Source of the DNA: Branchiostoma floridae
Taxonomy: Eukaryota > Chordata > Leptocardii > Amphioxiformes > Branchiostomatidae
DNA length: 64,000 nt
Direction: 5' to 3'
Assembly: GCF_000003815.2 (NCBI RefSeq)
Contig: NC_049982.1
Coordinates: 10,315,947 to 10,379,946 of the forward strand
Shown: positions 35,001-45,596 of the stretch, piece by piece
Layout of the letters: each line of letters opens with the position of its first letter
Position numbering within the stretch: the first letter of the stretch is position 1
Translations under genes and position numbers: made by a program
The notes under the pieces: model-generated
The model's input: only the letters and a program-made list of their open reading frames with translations
Databases searched by the model: none
What the model was told of the DNA's origin: nothing

Positions 35001-36585
35001 TGATGTGGTAGACCACTAATGATGCAACATGTCGTTCAATCTGTTGACCTTTGTGTTCAATCGGGCATTAAATTGTGTCCGGCCTAAACACGTCCATTTA
35101 GAGTATACCGTTAGCTCACTGGTGACCTTTATTTGAAATAATCATTTGGCAGGATATATATGTGTTTTTTTACAGTCTGCCACAAAGCAAAAATTCTCTT
35201 TAGACATTATCTTCCCTACAACCAATAGAGCACTAAGTATGCTTAGAGCATTTAAAGAGTTTTTCTCTGGTAATCCCTAAGCAAATAAGTAAGTTCAAGT
35301 GTTTTACTAGAAACACGAAGGTGATATTTTACCTCACTCATGCCTTGAATCACTCTCAGAGCCACTAAGATGGAGAAATGCACCGTAGCAGCGACGGGAA
35401 TGAACAGGTTCACCAGACTGGAGACCGCGATCGACAGCACAAAAACACTACGGGAAAACACATGGGAGGTTGATAACAATACAACATATTTGTATTTTCA
35501 AACCCACATAATATTCAATCTGATGAAAACAACACCTTGTCGACATTTCCTGACTTACATTGTTGCTGGGTACCGCGAAACCAGAAATCCTCCCAGCGGT
35601 CTGGACAGCAGGAAGCCCAGGAAGAAAGCACCATGGATCACCCCCACAATCAACATGGTCCACTCCAACTCAGATGGCTGAAAACAGAACACGTCAATAC
35701 CGATCGGGCGGGTTATTCTATACCTTTGAATTAGACGAACTGACTTGAAAAAGATTGTTTGAGTATTGGTTGTTGAAGTGTTAATAACAAAAATCATTGA
35801 TCTCCATTGCTCGATGGAGTAACGAAAAACAATCACTTTATCATTATTCTTTCATTATATCGTCAATATATCGATATTTGACTTGCAATTGACTTTACTC
35901 GTTGATAGGTCGATACTTACGAGAGGTTCTGCGCACTTACCTGGAACAGCTGGTTCATGACGTCCTCGTTGTTGACCATCTGCGTCGCAGCCACGCCCAT
36001 GTTGGTCCGGGCGCCGTACTCGATCAGGAACCCGATACACGACAGCATCGCGATCTGATGGAGAAGGCATTGGTAAGTTCATTACCCCTTATGTAATGGT
36101 CACATTTCCCAACCGGGGCCCGGCGGGCAGTTTTGCGGGAGTGAATAAAGGTGTAAGAAGTGGGCAACATCCTAGATGATCTTCGTTCAGGAAGCCAAGC
36201 CGAGACAGAAAGAGATCAACATATATACAAAAAGTAATCCTCATGTTTTTTTTAATTTTTTGTGTTAAGTTGCTTTTCTATCATACTTTCCGTTTTCCGC
36301 AAACAACCCGCCCGGACACCGGTTCGGCATTAAATACCGGTCATAAGTTAAACAAGTGTAACGAACAAACAACGTCAATACTTTTATTCATCTAAGTACT
36401 ACATTCTATGCGTTATGATATCGGATTGGCCTGTGTTTGTAAGGGAAGAAGGAAACTGTTTAATAATGTTTCCTACCAGATATCTCTTGGGCATACAGCT
36501 ACAGAGGGCCTTCTGGGTCGGCAGTTGGAACCAGTCTACAGTTGGGTAGTTTATGTCCGGCTTAGGTACGCCGTCAAGAACTTTC
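32034..36585 (-). CDS. Unit B of the double transporter (exons 15-26), VGLUT/sialin-like
   Basis: Closer to textbook SLC17 than unit A. Seen: CMPKRYL before TM1, YGARTNMGVAATQMV (TM1 Arg kept), GVIHGAFFLGFL...PLGG (TM2 His kept), VIQGMSEG (TM4 with Arg and Glu), PASYGIW...PPAERS, PWRHLLTSLPVYAILV (TM7), MSTTTMRKLFNTMG, YNVNALDIAPQFASSIMG (TM10-11), and GEVQDWAD just after TM12. The acidic tail ends YLDDDDF. The TM7 Arg of VGLUTs (CRSW) is CVKW here, so glutamate specificity should not be assumed. No in-frame ATG precedes the first conserved exon: the first Met is inside CMPKRYL. Confidence 0.85.
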
Positions 36586-39500
36586 CTGGATAGGGAGGAG
36601 GAACAATGGAGACAAGTCAGTGATAGATAAATGACGTCAGTGATAGATAAATGACGAAACGCAGGGATTGCGTTAGGTATGGGTTGACAGCATGGGTTGA
36701 CAGTATGTTTGGGATTGCGATGCCCTAATGGGGAGAACCAGGTGTCATTGAATACAGTACGAGTCTTGAGTGTTCTCCGCACTTGACTGGTGTGTTGCGC
36801 CTTTAGGCGGTTATACCAGCTATACGGATACACATTTCAAAGGAGGAAAGAATCTTTTCCCTTTTTGTGGTGTTTTCAGAATCCACCGTGAGAGAACACA
36901 TCGATATCACCAGGACTTACTTGTACCACGACATGGGAGCGCCTGTCTCTCCGGCATCCTCCTTCGCCTCGCCCTCAGGCTCCTCCCTCTTCTTGAACCA
37001 ATCAGGGAACGGGATCTTCACTTTGGGCGCGGAGATTGACGGGAAGGGGAACTTTGGAAGTTTGATCTTGGGTCGGGGTTTCTCGACTACGATCTTCAGG
37101 GGCTCTGCACTGGCCAGAAGACCATAGATGATTGCCCCGAGTACGATGGCCCCTACCATGCTTCCTATGGCCACTTCAAACCCACGGACCTGTTCCAAAA
37201 TGTTAGAAAAGCAAGTATTAATTATAGATGTATAACATGTCTGTGTTTCCTGTTCAGAATTGAATCTTCTGATAATGTAGTCCAATGAGTAACGTTTCTT
37301 TGACGACGCCTTATACGACAAAGTTATGAAGCCTAGGTCCTCATCGACTACGATGGACGAACACAATCATAACTGTACCAAAATTATATAGAACAGCAAC
37401 AGCTTTACTGTAATGAATACATACATACATACATACATAACATTTCATACACTGGTATAAGGTAAGTGTTGTCAGGACTTACTCCAAACTTGCTGATGAA
37501 TTTGAAGAGCATGGGGCAGCCGAGCAGCGCGATGCTCGCCAGGGTCTTCGCCACGCCCACCAGGATCCCGGCATACCTGTCAGCTATGTCCAGTGGAGTC
37601 ACCGTAAACCCTGGGAAAAATAAAGGGATTGAAAACACATTAGTTGATAAATTCCAGCTAAAAAATACTTCTTAAAGACTACTATTCTTTTCTTACCTTA
37701 TCTTCACCCACAGTCCAAAAAGTAAACAACAACCAAGGACGTTATGATTTTCTATTCTAATATTTATTTGTCCTTTCAGAAATGGTTACAGTATTCAGAA
37801 GCTATCCAATAAATCATCACATTAGTTAAATGAACAAAAAAACACAGGGTGCCACAGCTCTTGCATAAAACGGACTCTTATATGTAATTGATTGGAGAGA
37901 ACAGTAAAACTATATGACACAAGCATATAACCCATAATATGCTGACCTGCTGCCATGGTGATGCCCATGAAGACCATGAAGGCGGCAGTGCCGTAGTACG
38001 TCACCATCTCGTCCTTAGTGAGGATGATGACGAGCATCAGGAGGGCCCCGCAGACTTGTCCTGAGAATATAACGCGCATTCAGTATATACAAGGACCAAG
38101 TGGTGTCTGTTTGCACCAAAATAACAGCGTAAAAGAAGTGCGCTTGATGTAGCTATTAATGTTGTCATACAGGAAGAAATTAGGCTTTCGTCGATAACGG
38201 TACCATGATACCGAATACAAATACAATTCAGAGATATTCTGTCACATACCAACGATGTGGAAGCCTTTTCTGAGTACGGTGATGTCAACTTTTCCAGAAT
38301 CCAGCAGCTGATCTGCCAGGAAGCCGGCGATCAGGAGTGTGATGGTGGTGTATGTGCCTAACCACGGGCCGTACTCACACTGATGAAAGACACATGCAGA
38401 GTTTGTGCACGGGAATCTGAATATTGTAACCTCAGACAGATTGTAATGTTTTACCAAAGGAATACAGCGGGACTTTCTCCATAATTGGTTTGGACTGTAG
38501 TTGTTTAGGAAGGGTTTAAACGGCATGTCTGACGTTTGAAACAGTTATTCCAAAGAAAATATTCATTAATCGATTTTAAGTGAAAACTACGTACCAGTGA
38601 CTACACCAGAATAGATTAGACTGTTGCTTACTGTTTTGATGTTAAAACCATGATGATTCCCGCGAGTAGCCCTGTACTCATACGGAATGGACACTCTCTT
38701 GGTTAGCTCCCTGTAGCCAGGTGGGCTTGCCGCCTTTGTGAGATCCTGAATCATGTTCTCCAGACCTCCATCGTTCTCGTCGTTGAGTACGACTGCGCAG
38801 AAGTCTGCCAGGTGGTTGATGACGACACAGAAGGTGAGCGTGTAGACCAGGTACGCCAGGATGTAGGCCACGGCAGGCTTGTTGAAGATGATGTCTCTCC
38901 ACGGAGGGAACTTCTTCTTAAGGTCTTCAACCTAAAAAAACATTGTCATTAAGTTCTAGGGCTATCATCAGACCTCCGGACCGACAGCTTCTAATGACAT
39001 ATAACCATGGCTTACTGCATAACCATCAATGAAGTAAGACCTCATCATTGATGCCGTTTTCAAAGCCGCTTACGGGTTTTCTAGTTTGAAAACAGAAAAA
39101 TGCACGGGGTTCACTACACGTTGTTCGGCAGTGAAATATTACACCACCAATGTGGTAACACGGTGGATTGTATTTCTAATGATATACATTCATAATCTTA
39201 TAACAGTTTATAATGATACTGGTTACCTTTGCCAGCATGTCCTTGGCCTTGTCCGCTACCTCAGACATGTCAGGCGGGGTGGGGCTGCCGCTGTCGCCCT
39301 CCTCTGTCCCACCGCGCAGGCGCAGAGGACCCCATGTTTCAGCCTATTAGACAGAAACGTCACAACATGAAAACTGAAATAGAATTCAGAATCCATCCTA
39401 ATTGTTTACTTTGAATATGTCAGAAACCAGTGGGATCTGCAAACCTATACAAACACTTTCCCGATTCCCTTCGTTCTTCACCCAGCTTGCAAAGCAACTT

Positions 39501-42500
39501 AAGGTTTCTAACGCTAGCTATGATATACATCTTACTCACCACTCCAAACCGAGCAGACAGCTCCCTGACAATCCGCGTGGTTTTTCTCTTCCGGATGGCT
39601 ATCGACCTGGCCACGATGTCGTCATCCGGCATCGGGTATTCGGATTCCGAGTCGTCCGAACTGTCGGCACCGTGCACGATCTGCAAAAAGGAGGTCAACA
39701 TGTTACTAGTCAGCACCCATCTAGTTGTACTGTATGACATTCAAAAATACGGATACATGAGTCATTGAGGAATATTCAAATATAAGTAAACATACACGAT
39801 GAGACAAGAAATGATGTATGAGAAACAGTTATGGCGCTCTTCTGTTTGCCTATCTCCTCTTTCTCACACTGCATATATTTACCCTTTCCCGAATGTCCGA
39901 ATCCGACAATGGCCGAAACTTCTCAGATGACCAAGACTCTGAAGAAGACGAGTACGATCTCGGCCTCGATCTCACCCGGGCCTCCGTCGGACCCTCTGGA
40001 GGGGGATCGGCACTCTTCGGATCCGTCTTCGGCTCAGTCGGTGTCTCCTTCGGTGATTCGGTGGAGTCCGCAGGCTTGTCTTCGCCGTCGGCTGCAGGCT
40101 GTGTGGGTGGTTTGTTTTGTGGCGAAGAACTTGTTATCGTTGAAGTGGTGTTGGTGAACGCTCTAGAAACGGGTTTCTGTCACCAGAAAAGGTGTTAGGT
40201 GTTAATACATCCACCCCCAGAATGTACACAATACAGACTGTAGTTATATTATCCATCACCAACTTTATGAGTGCCATAATCTAGTCGATATGACCGTCGC
40301 CGTTATATTAAGAACCATCACAAAGTAAGGGGTTGGGAGGGGGAGGGTCTTGAACATCCCGAGACACGAGGGGATATGCTAGTTACTCAGTCAGTATATA
40401 CAACAAAACATAGTTCCATTAACATTACGAATCTCTGAACGAAGATATTTACAATACGAATGTTTTTCGGCGTAGCAATAGTAATAGTACACAGCTCGGT
40501 TGCCTATCACTGGCAGCACTTGTTGTTTGCCAATTGACCTACGTGTGCAGCCTATCCTTAAGATATTGATAGTCAATAAACCTTTATTACCTACAGTTTT
40601 TAATAAGAGCATGAGATAATAGTTATTGTCATTACTTTGACAACATAAGAAATAGACTACATCGCTTACCTTGAGCTTAGTTGGAGCAGCTCCGTCATCT
40701 GCAGGTTTCGCTCCGTCGTCCTCATTGTTCCCGGGGTCGTCGTCACCTTTCGCGCCGTCGTCACCCTTCGGGTCCTCACCGTCGTATGCCGAGATGCCCT
40801 TGTCCTTCCCCTTGGTCACGTGAATCAGCTCGTCTACGCTCATCTTCGGGTCGTCTTCGGGAGTGCTCGGCGATGAGAAGAAGAACAGCAGGGCTAGCAG
40901 CGCCCCAGTACCTCCTAACGTTGTACAGCACAGATCGGCATATTATGCGAAGAAGTGTTTTAAATATTTTGGACTGAAACGATTTGGGTTCAATTCAGTC
41001 TAATCATTATATCGTGATTGGAATCAAATGTAAGAAGTTTGGTCACAGTATAGGTCTTGTTATCTTGTCTGTTATCTGTGGTATTCAACACCACATCTCA
41101 ATGAGGACTTCTTCGAGTCCGGCCATGGTACATGGTATCAATTTGGTTTGGTTATACAAACAATCAATCTTAGGTTATCAATCTTAGACTATGATTGATT
41201 GCCATGGCACGACTCATCAAACGTCTACGTCAACATCTGTGTATACACTAACCGATGACGTAGAAGGAGTAGAACCAGCCGATGGCCTCGTACAGCGCTA
41301 CCGACTCCAGCATGCCGATGGTGTGTGCAGACGTCAGGCCGGCCGTGATGAGGGACACCACCGTGCTCCGCTCGTTTTTAGCCGCCCAGTGAGACATCAC
41401 GCCGTACGTCGCCGGCTCGATTATACCCTAGCATCAGGAAATAGAATAACACCGTTCTTCTTGAAATCACAGAAACAACAAATCATAGAAAAAGTGTGAC
41501 TTTTCTCCATACTCTGAAAAAAGAAACCCAACTCAACTTGTCCAGCACTAGTATTTGAGTAGCCTATTGTTACGACGACGTCAACCATTGTCCTGTATGT
41601 CTCCTATGTTCTATTACGTACTGGCCCTTGGGCATGAACTTGCAAAAACTTTCTATAAGCAATTTATGTGTTTGACGCTCTGTGGGTATTTCTCTCTGAT
41701 ATCGAAAAAAATCTTAGGCTCACTTCCAGCATTCCACTTTCAATGTTTTCTTTTGGATTATTTTGATGAACCATCCAAACGTATATTACATGGACATGCT
41801 CATCCTTTCAAAATGGAACCAAACACACGTTATAGCACTCCAATTGCTTTGTGGGACTTACCGTCAGACCGCCTTGTATAAGTCGCAGAGCACACTCGAT
41901 GTAGTCCATCCTACAGTTCAGAGCTAGAGGCGTCACCATGTGGATGATACAGGCAGCAAATATTGTACCACCCAACAACCTAAGACGGTACAATGATTAA
42001 AAAGGTGTTTATCAGAGTCCTTTAACTTAATATTTTACATAGAGATAGAATGTTTGGCAAAAGTCACTGCCGTTAAGAGGTTTATCGAACTGGTACAGGA
42101 CTATGTGTTTATGGATTTATTAGTACCACAATCGTGTAAGTTGTTAGCCTGAGTACCACACCATCATCCGTAGTGACCGCTGGATTGAGGATTGAGCCAG
42201 TGGTCACTACAGAGAACGGTACTCGGGCTATAGTAATTTGTGTCTTTTCTCGGTCTGGCCCTCCGCGAAAATTGGCCTTCAAGCCTTCTTTTCATAGATA
42301 AGAAAAGACGCAAAGAAACAAACTAACTAACTAACCAACTGACTGTGTCCTTACCTTACGGGTGAGAAGATTGCTGACATCATCCCGCCGGTGTATGACG
42401 TCAGCGTGGCCCCAGCCAGGAAGAAGATGTGAGTACTGAACACCATCCCTGCTGGCGACATGGTGGTGGCCTGGGGACGGATATAGTAGCAGATGTGTAT

Positions 42501-45500
42501 TATACCATGTTTTCTCAATAGAATTGTTTAATGCTCTAAAATATAGATAATCTACTCACTACTGAATCAACAATTAGGTTCCCTTAGACGGATCCCAAGC
42601 CTTCTTGAGCTTACTGAATATCTGCCACAGAAAGTTATGTCCTGGACGTTTTAACGCAATTACAGTCTTTCCTGTGGTCGTTTTCCGTTTGCCTGTAGCC
42701 ACTACTAGATTACAGGATTAGATGTAAATCGCGTCGTTTATTGGATAAGCGGACATATACCACGGTACATAGACTTACCGCCATCATCTGTCCGAGACCG
42801 CGTTTGTCCTCTTCCTCCTCAGTCTCGTTCAGCCCGGGGATGAACATAGCCATGGCCTCCGCCATGATCTTCTCAAAATCTATGTCTATCTCTGCTGCCT
42901 CGTCCTGCAGCGCCGGAATCTGTGGAAGCACGTCTTTCTCCCCACCTTTCTTCGAGTGGGCCTGGGCTTCTGATGACGTTTGGCTTGATTTTTTCAAATG
43001 TTTCAAGGACTTGGATTCTGCATCATATTCTGCTGTGTCGCGTTTTGTTTTACTGTGCTCATTCTCCAATGAATAAGAGAGGAAATTTCTGAGAAAGGAC
43101 ATGTACCAATGTCTGGTGATGGGCTGAGGCCGCCATTCATCTGTTTTCGTGTTTGGATTAAATTCACGCTGAGATCGCACCACCAGACTGGACTCGCCAT
43201 TTCCATCCAGAAGTTCCTCTCTGAGAAAAACTTCTAAGAAACGTATATGTTTGTCCTGCGGCAACCCTTTCTTATCCGGAAGGGGAATGTCAGGAATGCC
43301 GGGAATGTCTTCTTCCTCACTGCTACTCCCCATCAGTTCAAGGAAACTGACTTGCTGAGATGACGAGCTCGACAGAGAATTCGGCTTGTCTTGTTTCGCT
43401 GCTGCACTTTCTTTTAGCTTTCTGTTCATGACATCTTTTGCTAATGATGATAAGGACTGAAGGTCCTTTTTCTTGGACATGCGTAGTAATTCATCATGGA
43501 ATAACTCGTTTTCTAGGAAATGTTTCAAAAATTCCATTTGTTTTTGTTTTTGTTTGGACATCGGTGTGTCTGAGCCATGGGCTGTTCCCCTGTCGTCATG
43601 TGATTCCCCTGTTTCCGAGCTCGGGTTATCGAAGATAAGATTTTTTCTCAGAAACGTCCGAAGTCTCTCGATGTCCCGGTCGGTGAGCGTTAGAGTAACC
43701 CCGCTCTGTGACGTCAGAGTGTAGGGTAAGCCCCGCCCACTTGTTTGACAGTTACAGTCGGGCTGCTCCACCCTGGACTCTGGAGGCGCTCCCTGGTCAC
43801 CAGGTTTGTCCTGCAGATATCAGAGTATATATTACTTAGTGATGCAGGATAGAACGGATTCAAATTACTAACCACGAGACGGCAATCGCTAAGAGATGGT
43901 TGAGCAATCAGCCTGAGTAGGATTTAATTTGTGCGACCCTTGATTCCATAGCTCTAACATGATGCAAGATGTGAACTTTGAAGTATGATTTAAAGGCGCT
44001 CTACTTAAGATGAGGACAATACAAATTTTCCTACAATTTCTTCATATGATAATAGTAAGTTAGGTAAACCCTATAGCATTGTATGTCGATATTTAGGAAG
44101 AGAAGTTGCAACATTATTGCATCATACAAACGCGCTTAAAAACTTCCAACAGAAACACACAAAACGTAAAATATTAATTCTTTATCTATGCTATTCTTTG
44201 AGCGATCTGCCGATCTTTGGTCACTCATCCGTCTCAGCCTCTGTTCCACATAGCTCACGTAATGCAGTTTTCTAGCTCATCGGGATGTCAATACGATAAT
44301 GAACTGATCTATTACAGTCATGTTCAGTAGATGTATTGCTTTGCTACCCTACATCATTTCGATAATGCACAACCGCGTATTTAAAGTCAATATTGTACTC
44401 TTCTCCTGTTCAATCGCGTCACATACAATTCATAGAAAGTAAGGCGATTAGATGGCAAATGAGGTGCATTGGTTTTCCACTGAGACGAAACAAAGTTAAA
44501 AGATCTTGGTCAAAACTAACTTACAGATGATTTAACAGGGCAATTATCATGTTGGCATGATACACAAAAACGGTTACTGACTGCTTTAAATCACATCAGC
44601 TCAGATGAACGAACCCTATCTGTGATAAAAGTCTGTTCGATCAAACAATGAAAGAGTCAGCCAACTTCACCACCCAATTAATCAAGCATGCGCGTCATGA
44701 CGTGACAAGCGTAGTGGATGGGCCAACCGCCATCTTGTTTTCATATCGCTTGATCGTGAAACAAAAGGATCTGACTCGTGTGTCAACCACCTGCAGGCAG
44801 GGTCGCCCTGCACATAACTCTAGTGATATAGCCTGCGGTGGCTGCACGGAAAATACACCAGCGAAACTGGTTATGGGTAGGAGCTAGCTATTAGTATCAC
44901 ATGTTTTGTTAACATATAAACTTTAACTTCACATCATAATCTCTCGTCTCTCTTGTCTTGATGACTTGTGACACAGTTTTTTTAGGAAGCAACGGACGTC
45001 CACACAAAAAATAATCTTCTTCAGTTAAGGATATTGGTAGGACAGATTTCAGTCGAGATTGCTTTTCATATTTTGGAATTAAAGTCTAATTTATAGATTT
45101 GGGTAAGTCCAATATTTTGTATTGGAAGTTTTAGTTCAACTTTTCCAGAATGCTTTTGTTCGCATTTGTTCACTTTGTCACATAGTAGTATTACCCATGT
45201 TGCTTGATGTTGTATGTATTTACGAAGTTTTGCAAAAACAATGTAAGCATATAAAGAAGAACATACATGTAACTAGATAAATAAGAACATATTAACTAGA
45301 CTAAATTGCGCTCGCCATGTATAAGCAAGGCACACAAAGGGAACGATCTAGATGAAATCAACGGAACTGCGTGATGAATAAAAACATTCAATGGCTTACC
45401 TTCAGCATAGCTGACTTGACCACCTTGACCACGGCCACCTGGAAGTTGGGCTGCAGCCCTCCGTGCGCGATCAGCGCCAGGATCATCAGCCCCAGCACGG

Positions 45501-45546
45501 AGAACCGGCGGGGCACCCTGCGCCACGCGTCCGACACCAGCCCCAT
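32034..45546 (-). CDS. Predicted fused double SLC17-type (MFS) transporter, 26 exons
   Basis: Two complete SLC17-like units in one continuous exon chain of about 1,681 aa. Exons (minus): 45546-45400, 43810-42779, 42470-42355, 41979-41862, 41427-41253, 40914-40670, 40176-39883, 39680-39540, 39343-39227, 38931-38632, 38379-38250, 38060-37947, 37610-37483, 37189-36921, 36585-36477, 36054-35941, 35677-35559, 35447-35333, 34951-34864, 34756-34670, 34392-34238, 33971-33720, 33368-33236, 33027-32914, 32770-32643, 32339-32034. All are in phase with GT-AG. An in-frame TAG four codons before the ATG fixes the start. The unit A-B junction (exon 14 to 15) splits a Lys codon as AA|G. SLC17 proteins carry organic anions (glutamate, sialate, phosphate) across vesicle, lysosome or plasma membranes. 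The substrate is not predictable here. Alternative: two adjacent genes, discussed under findings. Confidence 0.75.
32489..32605. repeat. (TG)n-rich microsatellite in transporter intron 25
   Basis: About 115 bp of TG/GT dinucleotides with interruptions, ending in a CG-alternating run (GCGCGCGCGCG). Begins 38 bp beyond the exon 25 donor. Alternating purine-pyrimidine sequence can adopt Z-DNA; no function is shown. Frames across it on both strands are spurious. Confidence 0.95.
36921..45546 (-). CDS. Unit A of the double transporter (exons 1-14)
   Basis: First SLC17-like unit. Seen in order: TM1 (RRFSVLGLMILALIAHGG), a 344-residue inserted loop, TM2-3 (FSTHIFFLAG...TGG; SPVRLLGGTIFAACI), TM4 (ALRLIQGG), the PATYG...ERS block, TM5-6, a cytosolic loop of about 265 residues over exons 6-9 (acidic, then Pro/Ser-rich, then a basic RKRK cluster), TM7-12, and TPLDIADRYAGILVGVAK, the SLC17 hallmark in TM10-11. 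It ends in a Lys/Pro-rich linker (PKIKLPKFPFP...). By eye the TM1 Arg of VGLUTs is Gln-Pro here and the TM4 Glu is Thr, so transport by this half may be altered or lost. If exon 14 is read past its donor, TAA follows the Lys at once (stop at 36919-36917). Confidence 0.8.
37413..37437. repeat. (CATA)n microsatellite in transporter intron 13
   Basis: About six CATA tetranucleotides, uninterrupted. Confidence 0.8.
42145..42230. mobile_element. TAGCC-type hairpin MITE, copy 1 (transporter intron 3)
   Basis: The left arm TAGCCTGAGTACC...GTAGTGACCGCTGG pairs with the right arm CCAGTGGTCACTAC...GGTACTCGGGCTA. About 86 bp in all, nearly a complete hairpin. The same terminal sequence type is found at 63486-63590. 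No convincing target-site duplication here. Confidence 0.7.
42779..43810 (-). CDS. Exon 2 of unit A: 344-residue insertion between TM1 and TM2
   Basis: A single phase-0 exon that replaces the short first loop of normal SLC17 proteins. Hydrophilic and rich in Ser, Lys, Glu and Asp, with no membrane segment. Four short amphipathic repeats of the form xFLxxFLxxxL occur at 43672-43625 (RTFLRKNL), 43537-43490 (EFLKHFLENEL), 43246-43199 (RFLEVFLREEL) and 43105-43058 (SFLRNFLSYSL). One N-glycosylation sequon (NET) lies near the end before an EEEE run. SLC17 topology puts this loop in the vesicle lumen or outside the cell. I do not recognise the domain. Confidence 0.8.
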
Positions 45547-45596
45547 CACGACCCGCTACTCACTACCTGGGAGGCGCACGCACTCGGCTCATCCGG
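45547..45596 (-). other. 5'-UTR part of transporter exon 1
   Basis: A good acceptor (AATTTTCAG) ends at 45597 on the minus strand, and the stretch to the ATG carries an in-frame TAG. This suggests an untranslated first exon farther right, which I could not place; a GC-rich patch at 46175-46255 is a candidate. Confidence 0.5.

Noticed and set aside
36917-36919. TAA directly after the last Lys of unit A as the end of a separate transporter gene
   Set aside because: The stop overlaps a good splice donor (AA|GTAAGT) whose phase matches the next SLC17 exon. No minus-strand AATAAA follows and no start codon is available for unit B. Kept as the main alternative, not the preferred model.
42356-42360. 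First GTAAGG as the donor of transporter exon 3
   Set aside because: Joining there breaks the frame of exon 4. The second GTAAGG, five bases later, gives SPVRLLGG, the expected SLC17 sequence.
42710-43771. A 353-codon frame on the minus strand as an independent gene
   Set aside because: It begins at GTG, is bounded by a splice acceptor at 43811 and a donor at 42778, and is in phase with SLC17 exons on both sides; it is exon 2 of the transporter.
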